Notes: a model not told the origin generated them from the sequence alone. A stretch of 64,000 nt of DNA from Onchocerca volvulus (GCA_000499405.2 HG738137.1:10176768-10240767), one strand, 5' to 3'; shown: positions 38,446 through 52,580, numbered from the stretch's first letter. Translations and numbers: made by a program.

Positions 38446-39374
38446 AAAGTACAATACATTGATGATTCAAAAAAATTAACGTTGCATGCAACGATTTCTT
38501 CATTTTTTTCAGAAATAGGTTAACCCATTGTTCACTTATCTTGTGTGTCACGTTTTGCGTCCGTCATTGTTTAGAAATCATGTCGGTCATATCTTACGTC
38601 ATTATTCTCCATGTTTCACGTGAATGTCTTATACTATGGCTATTCATACGTCAAATAGAGTCACATTTCACGTCCGTCATACATCACGTAACTAATCATC
38701 TAACATCATAGCAAGTATTGTCCGTCCGTATCATCCATACATGATAAGATGTAATCGTTTGATAAATTTGAGAACATTTCTTTTCACTTTCCTTGAAATT
38801 TTCAAATATATTTCGATTTTGCCGCAAATAATCATTCACATCTTTTCAATTTCAATTTAAACAAAGCAAATTAAATGCATAATCATATTCATGGAGGAAA
38901 TATTAAGTAAGTTGTCCTCTAGCAATGAGTAGCTTTGTTAAGAGCACTTAATTAATAAGCTGAGCAATAATGATACTTGAAGTTATTCAAAGAACAACAC
39001 TTTACTAGATTATTTTATAATAATAAAAAATTCCAAGCAGATTATAAAACAGTGTTTTGTTCATTAAAAACTTTTCGAAATTTGACAAAATTGTAAATGA
39101 ACGAATAATTAATGAAAAGATAATTCAATTCAATAAAAATATGCAACAAATTTGAATGAAATGAGAAATGAAAAGATGTGATTGTTTGTTTGAACGTTTG
39201 AAATAATTAAATTAAGTAAATCAAATTGAACGAATTGAATTTATTTTAATCACTGTACAGTAATCTTGTCTGTAGGCCAGAAGCGGAAAGAACGAATTTC
39301 TTCTAATTTTTTAAATTTTAAATAGAAATTAAAACTATAACAAACAGAATAATATATTTTTTTATACAATTCAT

Positions 39375-39575
39375 CACCAAGTAATGTGATATGTCATATA
39401 GTAAAGTGATATGTCAGTTAAATGATATATCATATCTCCGATTATCTGATCAATTTCGTAGATATAATTTATCGATAGTGATTAAGTAATATGCAATACT
39501 TCTGATTGTCCGATCATCTGCATAATATGGCTTACCGGTATTGATTAAGTGATATTTCATATTCGAACTCTTAAG
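39375..39575. repeat. degenerate GTGATATGTCAT-type repeats
   Basis: The motif (A/T)AGTGATAT(G/T)TCAT occurs at about 39385, 39405 and 39547, with related copies between. The surrounding 70-80 bases (…GATTATCTGATCA… and …GATTGTCCGATCA…) also repeat once. Confidence 0.55.
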
Positions 39576-41732
39576 AAAACTTGGATATTTAATCTACGAA
39601 ACGCGTAACATTGATATTTCATTGATCTAATTTAATAATATAAATAACTGAAAAAATAAAAATAAATATTTTGAAATAAGAAAAAATTCAACTAAAAAAA
39701 TGAATTAATTGATTAGAAATTTCTTTGAAAAGAAACATAATTGTTTTGCCTAATTTTCATTACATAATTTTATTAAAAATAGTATACCAATTTGCAGTTA
39801 AGTTTTCTAGGTCGCAAATGCCAGCCTCATTTGGATGACGACAAAACAGTTTTTTTTTTTTTAGAGAAAAGAATGTAGCTGAGATTTTTCAAATTTTTTC
39901 TTAAAGAATTAATGATGTCTTTTCAAATTGCAATTAAACATTTAAAAAAAAGTACAACTTCTTTTTCTTCCTCTTTTTTTTTTTTACCAGACAAATAGCC
40001 AAAGTAGATCGATAAATGATAGAGGGGTGACATAGAATCGATATTTGCTTTGGCAAACAAACGACATATCGGGAAATAAAAAAAAACGAAAAACTTTTTC
40101 ATACAGAGAAAGGGGGAAAGATTCGCACATAAATATATTTATATATGTGGACGGAATAAATGTGAAGAGAGGTTTTAATGAACTTCAAAAACTTCGAAAG
40201 CCATATTCATTTCCAGCGGTGGCAGCAGATGTTGACAGTTGGCGTAGAGATAATTTGCGTATTTTTAAAATTTTCATCCTCAGTTATTATTATTCTTTTT
40301 TTTTTTTGTTATGGAAAATTTATTATGGTTTGAAGCAATCATCAAGGCTTAGATGAGGTTTTTGTTCGGTTAGTTTTACATGGTTAAAAAAACTTTTTTA
40401 AAATAAACAAGAAATTCGATAAATTAGGATATACTTAAATTATGACATCATAAGTATAAGTGAACTTTGTTTTCCTTCGAGAAATTTTGGACATTTCTTG
40501 ATCGTATCGACGGAACATATTGTAAATTTGAATGATATAAATGAATTATTTAATTCATATACTCAATACAATAAAACAAGTAAACAAGTAATTGATATGA
40601 ATAAAACAAGTAATAAATGAGTAAGGAAAATTTCTTTTTACATTAAATGAGCAAATTTTAGAAACAATCAACAATAAATAAGTTAAAATGAACAGTAAGC
40701 TACTATCGAGAAGCCAAAAAAAAAAAACAAAAAAACATTTCGTTGCATTATTTTTACTAAAATTCTTGTAATCATTCGACGATTATCTTATGGCAACATT
40801 ATTTTTAACTTCAAAATAATGAGAATTAATCACAATTAATACAATAATTTTAGGCCTATTTGATGTAATCTTAATTTCATAGTTATGAATTTGGCTAATA
40901 ATCATAGCATATAAATTTTATTTCATTCAAAAATGAATTGTTAAAAAAAAAAAAAAAAATTGATGCCATAAAATGTCAAACAAAATTTATGCTCATTTTC
41001 CTTCCATTAAATGTACGAATAATAAATTAAACGAAAAAAGAAGAAAAAAAATTCCCATTTTCTTCATTGCCATTAATAATTAATTAGCAAATAAATAAAC
41101 TGATTATTTTTTTTTTTTTTTTTAAATGAAACAAACACTTTCAAAAATTTCTTTCCGTTTATTATTTTATCTTTAATTCTAATCTTTTTATTCGTAGTAA
41201 TTTATTAAATTGTAAAAAAACTAGTTTAAAAAACACTAAAAAAAATTTCAGAATGACAAATAAATCTTCTGAAAACTTGCATCACATATTTTCCTTTAAT
41301 TTAAATTCCGAGTAAAAAAAAAAATCAAGCGAAATTTTAGAGAATATTTTCATCGAGAATATTGTTGATATGAAGAAAAAAAAAAAAAGAAAAAAATCTC
41401 GTCTTTCTCAACTTACATGACATTTTTTCATAATATAATTTAAAAAAAAAAAATCAATTAAGTGAAAATTTTAATTAATTAAGTGAAAATTTTGTGTTGA
41501 GAATATTGTTTGTTGACATTTAGTAAAAAGCAATAGGAAAAAGAGAATATTTGCAAAAAAATAAATTTTCTATTTTGAAATTTAAACGATCCAAAATAAG
41601 CATTTTCATTTCTGTTTTCTTTCCATTTATTTATTGTTGCGAAAATGAATAAATTAAAGTTGGAGAAGAAGAAGGAAGTAAAGAGGAAAGAAAATATGTC
41701 GCAACTATAAACTAATTGGATGGACGAAAGTA

Positions 41733-41771
41733 ATGAGATGAGATGAGATGAGATGAGATGAGATGAGATGA
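41733..41771. repeat. (GAGAT)n pentanucleotide repeat
   Basis: About eight perfect copies of the five-base unit ATGAG/GAGAT. Confidence 0.95.
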
Positions 41772-43370
41772 AGTTCGCTCAAACTTTACTCTTTTCCACT
41801 TCAAATTTACTCCGCGAAATGTTAGCTGGAAAGGAAGGAAAAGTAGAAAGTGAACTAAAAAAAAAAAAAAGAAAAAAAGAAGGCCATATGTTGAAATTTG
41901 ATAACATTTTGAAAAGTTATCAGTGAGATTAACAAAAAAGAATCATCCATTCATTCGATCGATCGATTTTTTTTTGAGAATTGAAACAAAAATTGCTAAA
42001 TTATCGATCATTTTGTGTTTTGCATTTGCAAGAACAAATATGGAGATGAAATTATCATTTCACTGAAAAAAAAAAATTGATAGGAAAAGAAAAAAAAGGA
42101 TAAATAGATATTTACTAATCGTAAGAAATGCTAAATATGATCGGATAAATTTTCTGAGAATTTTTGAAATTTTTTTTTGACAGCAGTAAAAAAAGAAAAA
42201 AAAAATGAAAAATAGAAGAAATAAATTTTTACAATGATAAATTATTGTAGCATTAAGCAAAACTTATTTTTACTGATAAGTTTGCTTAGTGATAAGTTAA
42301 ACAGATATGAATGTAAAAATAATTTCTTATAAAAAGTTATTTTAGTTGAAAACGTCGAATGTGAGTGAATGATTTTTCAAAAATTTTTCTAGCGGAATTT
42401 CTGAGAACAATAAAAAACGAAAAAAAAAAGAGAAAGATAAACGAATAATTAATAAATTTTAAAATATAAAATAAACCAATCGATAAAACGAGCAGATGTA
42501 TGAAAATAATGTCTTGTGAAAGGAATATATGATTGAATAAAATTGGAATTAATTTGATATTCAAATATTGTCACAATTTCCAATTATAATTTTAATATAT
42601 TAGCTATAATACAGAGATTTAATCATTTAAATTCTACATCACTTCTCGCAATATTTTAGTAACGAATTCGAATTCAAATTTTAATTGATCCCAAATTAAT
42701 TGGGAAAATATTCAAGTATAATAAAAATAAAAACGATAAAAGACGAAACGGAAGGAAATAATTTGTAAAATTTACGAAAAACTTATACAATAATATTCCA
42801 AAAAAAAAATCAATAAATAAATGAAATTTTAATGTAAAAAATACTTTAAAGAAAAGAGAACGAACTATGGCAAAATTTTAGTTTTAAAATATTTAGTTTT
42901 AAAAATTATAGATTGAATGAAGTAGGAAAGAATTTAAAGACGAAAAATTTTGAAATAAAACAAAGTCTGGTAAATACAAAAATCATTTACTTAATGATTA
43001 ATAATAACTGGTATGATAAATTTTTCCCGAGAAATTCCAGAATGACCATTTTCAGAACCAAATTATAACAGTACATGGAAAATTGAATTTCAAATTTCAG
43101 GAAAGATTAATTTTAGCGCAATTTAAAAAATTCAATGGGAATATTCGGAATGGATAGAAATTAAATTCTTTTGAACAATGCATTACAAAAATATATTTCG
43201 TTAAATTTTGAGAATTTTCTTTTTCGAAAAAAGGCAAAAATTGGCAGATTGCTTTTAAATTCTTGTATTAATTTGTAAAAATTCGAAATCAAATACTCAA
43301 AATAACAAAAAAATGTTCAATACTATTAGTAAAAGTAATGTGACATCTATGAAATTCTCTCCCATTACCT

Positions 43371-43427
43371 CTTCTCTCTCTCTCCCTCTCTCTCCTTTCT
43401 TTCTTTTCCTCTCTCTCCCCCTCCGTC
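43371..43427. repeat. (CT)n pyrimidine tract
   Basis: Imperfect CT/CCT/TTTC run on the plus strand, followed by a short (TTC)n tract at 43498-43516. Confidence 0.9.
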
Positions 43428-44537
43428 CATTTTACAAATTTAATGCAACATAAACTAAATTTATTATAATTAATTTACGATAACAATTTCCACAACTATC
43501 TTCTTCTTCTTCTTCTTTCCCCTCAAAATAAAGACATTGAACGATTTGATTGAAAGGGAAAATTTTATTCGCAAAAGAATTTCAAGAATAAAATACTCAA
43601 TTTTATGTGAATAAATTACTACTTTTTTCAAAAAAAAAAAAAAAAAATGAAATTTTCAAATAATTTTTAAATTCACATTGGAAAAAAAAAAAACTTGCTT
43701 GTAAACATTATTGAAGAATAGAAAAATTTGTACTACACGACATTATTATAAGTAGTATTTATGATTTTACAAATAACTTGTTCATTATTGGATAGAAATT
43801 AATTGCATTCATTCAATAAGACAAATTTTAATTTCTAATTAAAATTTTATTACGAAGTTTACTAATATATTAGCGTAAAGATTATTGATTTCGTTTAAAT
43901 TAAAAAAAAAAAAAAAAAAAAACTCAAAAATAATCTTCGATCTTGCAATATTGAAATGAAAATGATAAAATGATTGAAAATAAATGTTAATTTCTGATTT
44001 GTTCAAATTTTGTTTAATGTTTTTAATTAATTAACAATATCTAATTCAAAAGTAGGCAAAGTAATGGATGCCTTATTTTTTCACTTAATTAGTGATAGAT
44101 AATATAGTTGCTAATATATTTTTCAGCAACTTGATCTCTTACTTGAAATTTTAGAAAGTACATTTTTGATATGATAATTGCATGAAATTGATAATGATTA
44201 GATAAAGTTAAAGCCATGGAGAAATATTATTATGTATTGGAAATTTTTCAAATATACCGACGAGAATTAATTACCTGTATGGAATAATGAGTATCGAATT
44301 AATTTTTTCTGATAATTCTTTGCTGAAAATGAAGAAAATTAATAATTATCATTTTTTTAGTTGAGAAATTCATTTTGTTCAAAATCGAATAAAAAAAAAC
44401 TTTTTTTTTTTTAAATTGTTCTCACACAAGGTTGATTTGTGCTAGCAATAAATAGATATTTAAAGTAGTATTATCATCCAAAATATTCCTAATCTCATTC
44501 AGATCATGAAATAAAATTTTCAGAAAGTAAGAATAGA

Positions 44538-44663
44538 TTGCTTTTGCGAACAAATAGATTGCTTTTGCGAACAAATAGATTGCTTTTGCGAACAAATAGA
44601 TTGCTTTTGCGAACAAATAGCTTGCTTTTGCGAACAAATAGATTGCTTTTGCGAACGAATAGC
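44538..44663. repeat. 21-base minisatellite, six copies
   Basis: Six nearly identical head-to-tail copies of a 21-base unit containing TTGCTTTTGCGAAC. Because the unit is a multiple of three, both strands have an open frame through it (LLLRTNR on plus, LFAKAIY on minus). Copies differ at only one or two positions, so the array is young. No evidence of expression. Confidence 0.95.
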
Positions 44664-45175
44664 TATATCTCAATCGAGAATTCACCTCAGGCTATTCAAA
44701 TCCATCAATATTCCAAGCTTAGAAGAGCTTGATTAAATCAGATTGAATATACATTTTTCAATTCTTGTCACAGCTATGACTCTATCTTTCTTACTTTACA
44801 TTTACATCAATTTTAATCAGAAAAAAAAAAAAAAAAAAACCCTGAAAAGATGAATGAAAATTGCTTAAATTTTACCCATGGGTATAATATTTACCCGGAA
44901 GAAACTATGTATTAAGAAAAAAAAAAAAAAATGAATCATTCTTTTTTTCTGCTCGAAATCATCTCAATTCAGTTACAACAGTTATTAAAAACTTAAATAG
45001 TCAACAATATAAAGATAATCGTTTTATTCATATTCATATTTCGTCCAAAAATCATATTCTATTTTATTAATTTAATTATTTTATATTCATTTCTGATTTT
45101 ATCGTATTTTATTGAAAGTAATTTTGTTCAAATGATTTATTCATATTTTCATATTCATATTATATCGAATGTAAA

Positions 45176-45180
<5 letters not shown>

Positions 45181-45239
<59 letters not shown>
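45181..45239. repeat. 59-base poly-A run
   Basis: Uninterrupted run of A in a region dominated by ATTTTATT/CATATTC motifs. Confidence 0.95.
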
Positions 45240-45240
<1 letters not shown>

Positions 45241-46457
45241 ATCGTATTGTTCAAATATAACAGAAACATTCATCTTCACATATTATTTGTTAACAAAAAT
45301 TTTAAAAAAAAATGCATGAGAAACTTTACCAGAAATATTAAATAATATGAAATTTTTAAAGAAAAGAAAAAAAGGAAAATTATAACTAAAAATCAAATTG
45401 TTTGAATATAATTTATGATTTTAATTCCTTTTTTAAATAAATAAATTCATATATCTGGGGCTATGCTCTGAAAGCTTTGAAGAACTGTTAAACTTCTCCA
45501 TATCCTTAATGATGTGCTCTAATTAAATCTTTTTTTTTTACTTCTTTTTTTTTCTATGTCTTCTCTTGTACAATATTTTAAAATCAATTTTTTAAACTAA
45601 TTAAATTTCAATTAATTAAAGCTGATATAATTAGCATAGAAAATTAAACAGCATAGCTTTATGTAAGCAGCATTGTTTACCTCGACCTCGAGAACGTACG
45701 GCTATGTTTATTTTAATCAGATTTATGAGAGTTGAACAAACTTCGAGAGTTTAACGATCTTGAATGAGTCGAGATTTGAGCAAAGTTTAAAATGTGTTGA
45801 CATTACTCAAATATGATCGAAATTCAAATTCCTTAGCGAAGACACTATATCAGCATAAAGAAAAAGAAATTTAAGACGAAAATTATTAAGTGAATTAATA
45901 AAAATTAATTTAATATAATAAAACTAATTCTGAAAATAATCGAATTCAAATTAATTGAGTACAGAAGAGAAAGGGTTATAATTAGTAAATATAAATAATT
46001 GTAAACAATACAAAATTGTTGGAAATGAAGAATATATCAATAAATGAAATACTTCGAAAAGAAAATTTGAAGAATTTAATTGAAACACAAAGGATATAAG
46101 TAAAGGTAAATATTAAACACATAGGTAAATTTGCCAAAGTTTAGAAAAAGTTCTTTTAAAAAAAAAAAAGCAGCAATCAAATAAATATGATTATTTGTAT
46201 CGTAATTAATTAATCATATTTAAAATTATCAATTTAAATAAAAATCAAGTTTGTTATAATTTTTCTTCATGCTAATTTTTGTCCAATCTTGGTCGTAAAA
46301 TTAATAATTCGAACTTCTTCAAATTGATATTTTTATGGACAAGTATTGTGCAAGCCTAGGCTTCTTTTGATCAATAAAATGAATAGGCGACTTAATTAAT
46401 GAAATTAAAGTATGAATAGACAGATGGATATTTGTATTTTCGAAATAGTAAAGGGGA

Positions 46458-46557
46458 AATAGAAATATTGTAAATCGAAAATAGAAATATTATAAATCGA
46501 AAATAAAAATATCGTAAATCGAATGCTGTAAATCGAAAATAGAAATATTATAAATCG
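46458..46557. repeat. ~22-base tandem repeat (TAAATCGAAAATAGAAATAT)
   Basis: About four and a half copies of a unit built on TAAATCGAAAATAGAAATAT, with one truncated copy (TAAATCGAATGC). Confidence 0.8.
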
Positions 46558-46719
46558 ATCCGACAATATTTATTCATTTCCTTACAACTATACACTTTTT
46601 ATCATTAATTTAGAGAATTTATCGGACAAAAAATAATCAGAAATGATTATTTTTTTGATCACTTTTTATCATTATCAATATCAATCATTAAACCATACTG
46701 TCTGAATAGTTAATTACAA

Positions 46720-46967
46720 TTTGAAATAAATTTCATACTATTTGAGTAATGAGAGTTTGAAATAATTAAATTTCATACTATTTGAGCAATGAGAGTTTGA
46801 AATAATTCCACGGTTTTTGAACAATGAGATTACAATCTGATATAAATTCTATGCTATGTGAATAATGAAATTATAATTCATAATAAATCCCACATTATTT
46901 AAATAATAAGACTTTGAAAGAACTCCGCAGTACTTGAATAATGGAATTATAATTTGAAATAAAATAG
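46720..46967. repeat. 36-41-base degenerate tandem repeat
   Basis: About six and a half units, each starting TTTGAAATAA or similar and ending with TTTGA(G/A)(T/C)AATGAGA. Divergence increases from left to right. Confidence 0.8.
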
Positions 46968-47422
46968 CTATAATATATATTCCAAAAAAATAAAATTTAC
47001 TTCTTTTTCGGCCTTTTTTGATGTGATAACGGTTAAAACATTGAGCAAAAAAAAAAAAAAAATTGGACGTAAAGATTTTAATCTTATAGCTTCCATATGT
47101 AAAATTGAAAACTTAAAAACTCAATCTTTTAAAATTAAAATATCTGAAAAAAACGCAAAAGAAATTAATATTACACCTTTTCAATTGACCTTCTTTTTTT
47201 TTTTTTAATTGAAGGTCAAAATTGCTGCAAAAAAATCTCTTAAAAGTGAATGACAGGGAAGTTTAAAATTTTAAAAGTAGAGATAATTCGATTCATCAAA
47301 TTAATTAATCATTTTATTATTGTACCAATCAATAAGATAGCGAATTGATGCATTCAATTTGTGTTTTATTTTCAAAATTTCCTTTCAAAATTGCTAATTT
47401 ATTAATCAAATGAAAATTTAAT

Positions 47423-47435
47423 GAGAGAGAGGGAA

Positions 47436-47479
<44 letters not shown>

Positions 47480-47480
47480 T
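47423..47480. repeat. (GA)n microsatellite
   Basis: GA/GAAA/GGGA run of about 58 bases; produces the Ser/Leu-rich minus-strand frame at 47329-47586, which is not a gene. Confidence 0.95.
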
Positions 47481-48889
47481 TTGTACTCCTCTTTTTCCCG
47501 TTCCCCCGAGAATATTGTTGACGAGGAAATAAATGTTTTATCTTTCTTAAAACACTCATAATTCCCTCGGGTAGAAGAGAGATCAATTCAAAATTAAGAC
47601 ATCTGTTACTGAAGCAATTTTAAAGTTGTTTAAATTTCAATGCAAAATGATTTCAACCGAAGAATTAGCAATGATTTTTATGAGAATTACTAAAAAAAAA
47701 ATAAAAGTATCTTTTCTTTTTAAATTTACAAAAAAAATTTAAACATAATATACTGAACTGACCTAAAAGCTTTATAAATTTTACAAAATTTACAATTTAC
47801 AATGCCTGAAGAGAATTTTGAAAAACTGTAAATGAAAATATTTGCAGAAAAGAAATTAAAAAAAAAAAAATTGATCTCTAGAAATATTTTTCCAATTTCC
47901 CATAATTTTTATAGGAAAAAAAAAAAAAAAACTCTAATATACGATCCAATTATTACTTAATATAATAATCATAGTAGCAATCAATAAACAATTACTGATC
48001 AATCAGATAAATTGCTTTAATTGATAAATTATTTTACAATATGCAATCATTTATTGTCAGTTTTATCAATATCTTGAACAGAACTAATCAACAATTAATA
48101 AATTATTTACAAGAAAATTACATAAAAGACTATTATATTAAAGAATAAATGAATAAAATTAAAAAAGTTCTTTTTTTTTTTTTTGAAACCAAATGTGGAA
48201 GAATTTTTGTTGAAATGTTAAAAGTTAAAACATCATATAATTTTTTCAGAAAGATTATGTTATGAAGAATTCGAAGTATGAAATGTTTTGAATTTCGGTA
48301 ATATTTGGTCAATAAATTTTTTTTTTTTTTTCAAATTTCGGCCAAAAGTTTTCACAAATGCTATCTCATTGTTAGCATTTTTTCCTTTATTTTAACAAAA
48401 TAACAATGAAAGTTAAATTTTTTTTTGAGAAAAAAAAACTTTTTGTGAATTTTTTTTTTTTTCATAAAATTCCCAAAATTTGCTTCAATTTTGAACAAAA
48501 TTTTCAAATTCTTTTCATTATTTTATGTACGTAATTACACAAAAAAAGAAGAGGAAATTATGCAAAAAATAATCTAGGACAAAAATACTTAATTATAATG
48601 TAAGACAAAAATACGAATTAATTTTTGAAGGAGTAAAATGAAATATCGTTTGCAGGAATAATTCATGATATTTTGATAAATTAGAGAGATCATTTTTTAA
48701 GCCTAGAAATATTTTATAAAAATATTCAAATTTAATTTTGCAAAAGCTATTTTTTTCGTAAAAAAGGCGAAAAAAAAATTTTCTATGAATAAGGTATGCA
48801 TAAAATTTTCCTTTAATTTAATCATTAATCATCAGTATTTTTCATTTATGCAATCGAATAGGACGTAAGTTCTGATTTAATTTAAATAA

Positions 48890-49018
48890 TAATGAATTCT
48901 GATTTAATTGTGAATATTTAAATTCCGATTTAGATTGAACAGCATATGCATAAATAATCATGAATTCGGATTTAATTGTGAATATTTAAATTCCGATTTA
49001 GATTGAACAGTATATGCA
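48890..49018. repeat. direct duplication of a ~60-base segment
   Basis: The segment AATGAATTCTGATTTAATTG… ending in ACAG(C/T)ATATGCA at about 48890-48950 is repeated at about 48958-49017 with only three or four differences. A shorter, weaker copy precedes it at 48870. Confidence 0.85.
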
Positions 49019-49311
49019 AGTTCGAATTTGATTAAATGATATGTAAAATCTGAATTAATTAAATGATGGAATAAGTTCGGATATTTAATTCAAAATTTAA
49101 ACAACTGGACGAAAGGAAAATGAGAAGCGAATGGTTGGCAAGAGGAAATGCTTCGCTGATTCATCGATCTTTTTTTTTATAAAAACTAAATTTGAAGCAA
49201 TGTTATCTGACAATAACATTCATCGCAATAACATCGATGAGAAATTCTTACTTAATGCTTTATCATAGAAAAGGAATCGATCGGATCCAATCCGACTCGA
49301 TCCTATCCAGT

Positions 49312-49335
49312 CCATCTATCTATCTATCTATTTAT
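49312..49335. repeat. (TATC)n microsatellite
   Basis: Five copies of the tetranucleotide. Confidence 0.85.
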
Positions 49336-52300
49336 TCTATGCTTTATGATGAATTCGTTTTCTTTCTCACGAAATATATTTCATTTAATGATCAAAGAAC
49401 AACTTAAATGAATGATTGTAGTTATGGAATAATTTATCGATTGGAAAATTTAGTTGATTAATCTTGTTTTTTGGCAAAAAAATTATGATTTATTTTTTGT
49501 GTAATTAATTACTTCATTTTTCTTCATATAAATGAAAAGTTTCGAAAATTAAAATTACAAAAGACTTCTGGACAAGTTTATTCATCTTAGAATTGAAATT
49601 AGGCCTTTTTATCTGATAGGAAATATTTATATTATACAAGATTTAATATAAGGGTTTTGTAAATAATATATATCCTGAATGATATATTTAATGAATTGAA
49701 ATTAGATTTTATAAGAAAAAGAGAAAAATAAACTTGAAAAAAAAAAAAGATTTAGGAAAAAATTATTCATATAGCACTATTAGATTTGAAATTTGAAATT
49801 AAAATAAAAATCAAAATAATTAGTGAAAAAATTCAATTTATCATTAAGTATCATTTACTTTTTTACAATTTAGTTGAAAAAAGAAAAAATTCCATTAATA
49901 TTCCAAGAGGTAATTATTAGAAAACGTAATGCTATCCACAACCACAATTTATTGCATCATTAATTAGATTTTAAATTAAAATAGAATTCCAGCATTTAAT
50001 GAATACATATAACAGAATTTGATCGATAAGCGAATAAATGAACGAAAGAAAAAAAAATTCTTTTCGAAAAAAAAATTTGAAAAAAAAAAAGAAATAATTT
50101 GTATGTGAAAAAATTTGAAAAAAAAAAATAATATTTTCACTAAATTTTTCATTTTTTCCCCATCTTTTCGAATATGTTATTAAATTTTTTTTTTTTTGAT
50201 ATGATGAATGCGTTTAAAAATTACGAATTTATATTCATAATTGCGATTATTGCTATCGATAATTGCTTATAATGATAGTCATAATTATGATAATTAAACG
50301 GAATATAATGAATCATAAAAATGGATCGAAAAAAGCGAAATGAAAATGTTTTGCGATTTGAAAAAAAAAAAAAAAGTTGCGGCATTGAAGGAATATTTTG
50401 AACAATTCCAATAAAATATTTATGAAATACAAATGCATTCAAATTAATTTTTATGGAATTCAAATTGATTTTTATGTCGCAAATATCGGGAAAAAGTATG
50501 ATTGGAATATGTAAATGGAATAAAATGAAGTTTGAAAAATGTCCATTACCAAAATTTGCATTCAGTTTTAAATTGTGACTAATTATTTTTGACATTTGAA
50601 AAATTTATTTTAAAATAATAATAGGCACATAATTTTTCGCTTGCAAATGTATTGTAAATTTTTTAGCATTTGTATATGTGTGAAATTTTAAAATAATATT
50701 GAAATTTTAAGTTAGAAAAATGAAAAATTAAAATTTGTCTTCCTTTTTTTCCTTTTTCACTAAAAAAAACATTGAAATTTACAAATGATGATTAAAAAAT
50801 CTGTCAATCAATATGAGTATTAGTCATACTTTTTAGTTGATAACATCTGAAATGGATGATAACATCTGAAATGAAATTTGTAATAAATATTATATCGATA
50901 AAATTGAATTGAATTGAAAAATTCTCCAATTCTAATATAATTACGATAGAAAGGAATATGTGAAAAGTGTCAAATCAAATGAAAGCTTTGAAGAAGAAAA
51001 ATAAAGTTTGACTAATTGCATTAACTTTCAGCCATTCATTAATAATTTCGACTGTCTATTTTAAAATTCATTAAAATTTTTTAAAATTCATTGAAAATTC
51101 TATTTTAAAATTCATTGAAATTTTGGAAATAAGCATACTGCTGATCGCTTACTTAAGAATAATAAATATAAGTAACAAATTGTATAATAATTCTTTTTTG
51201 AAATTTCATAAAAATTTAATAAAGGACAAATTTAATTGAAATTTAGAAAAGATTAATATGTATATTTAAATTTCCACAACAACTGTTAGTTAATTTTCGA
51301 TGATAAATATGAAATTTGAATAAACAACGAACAAATATATGAATAAATAAACAAATAAACAAAAATAACGAGTACATTAAAATAATTGCGAAAGCCACTT
51401 TTTGAAATTAACGATTCATTTTGATTTCTAAATTTAAGTCTTAATAAATTTTCAAAAATATTTTCTGATTGATCAAATGTTAACTTTATAAGCAACAGAG
51501 GCAATTTATTTTGATTCATTTCTAATTTAGGAATATGAAGGATTTCTATTATAACTATTAGCAAAAAAAAAAAAAAAAAAGAAATTAAAATTTAGTAATC
51601 AAAAAGAAATAGCTCACCTGATGATAATGTATTTGATGATATGTCTATTTCTTTCCTTGTTTGTTTATCAGAAAAATTGTGATTAGTCGTTTATTTCGCG
51701 AATTCGTGATAAATTGGTGATAAGATAAAATTGGAAAAAAGAAGAAAAAAAAAAGATGATTGATAAATTGATCGATTTTCTTCGGTCGTTTGATTGAGTA
51801 ATAATACAAACTAAAAAATTCGAATGAATTTGATGAAATTTCAATAAAATACATCTGTTCATGGAGTTTATTCGATGAAGAAATTTTTTTCTTAAACATA
51901 ACGATGAATTGTTTGTCTTTTTTTTTTTTTTTTTTATTTAAAATGATAAAAATGAGTTTTTAAATGATTCATTGAAATTCTTTGAAAATGATTAGAAATA
52001 ACGTTTTTTTTTTTTAAACAAATTGTTCAATTCATTAAAAATGATGCAATAAATTTTTAAAATTATTTAAGTTGTTTAATTTGTTAAAAGTAATAAAAAC
52101 AAATTCTTTGAACATTTTTTTAAATTTCTAAAAATCATACAAATAAATCTAACGATTTTCGAGAAAATATATTAAAAAATAAATTCAGTGAATACAAGAT
52201 TAATTAATATATTTTATAAATGAAAACTTAAAAGGAGGAATTTAATTTGGCATTTACAAAGCGAAATAAATTTGAAGAATTGGTTGAAATCCGGATTGAT

Positions 52301-52378
52301 TGGGATGATTAAACTTAAACTAAACTGTGAAACAGTTGTTCGGAAATCGAGTGAATCAACGAGAAGGGAAGAAAGTAA

Positions 52379-52580
52379 ATGGGCTATTTGTAAAAGATCA
52401 GATAAAACAGGCTAGGCTATTTATAAAAGATCAAATAAAACAGGCTAGGCTGTCTGTAAGAGGTCAGATAAAGCAGGCTAGGCTATTTGCAAACGACCAA
52501 ATAAACTAGGCTAGGCTATTTATAAAAGATCAGAAGATAGAATAGGCCAAGTTGTTTGCTAAGGATCAGATAGAATAGTT
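52379..52580. repeat. 33-base minisatellite, about six copies
   Basis: Units built around AGGCTAGGCTATTTATAAAA followed by GATCA(G/A)ATAAAAC. The first four are in frame with one another and would read LF(V/I)KDQIKQAR repeatedly on the plus strand (frame 52327-52509); later copies degrade. No start or splice context makes this a gene. Confidence 0.85.

Noticed and set aside
38226..38551. Three overlapping frames with His/Ala/Cys-rich products
   Set aside because: Created by the CACG/CATG simple repeat; no conserved features.
44538..44663. Short regular repeats considered as a CRISPR array
   Set aside because: Units are directly adjacent with no spacers, and the DNA is eukaryotic.
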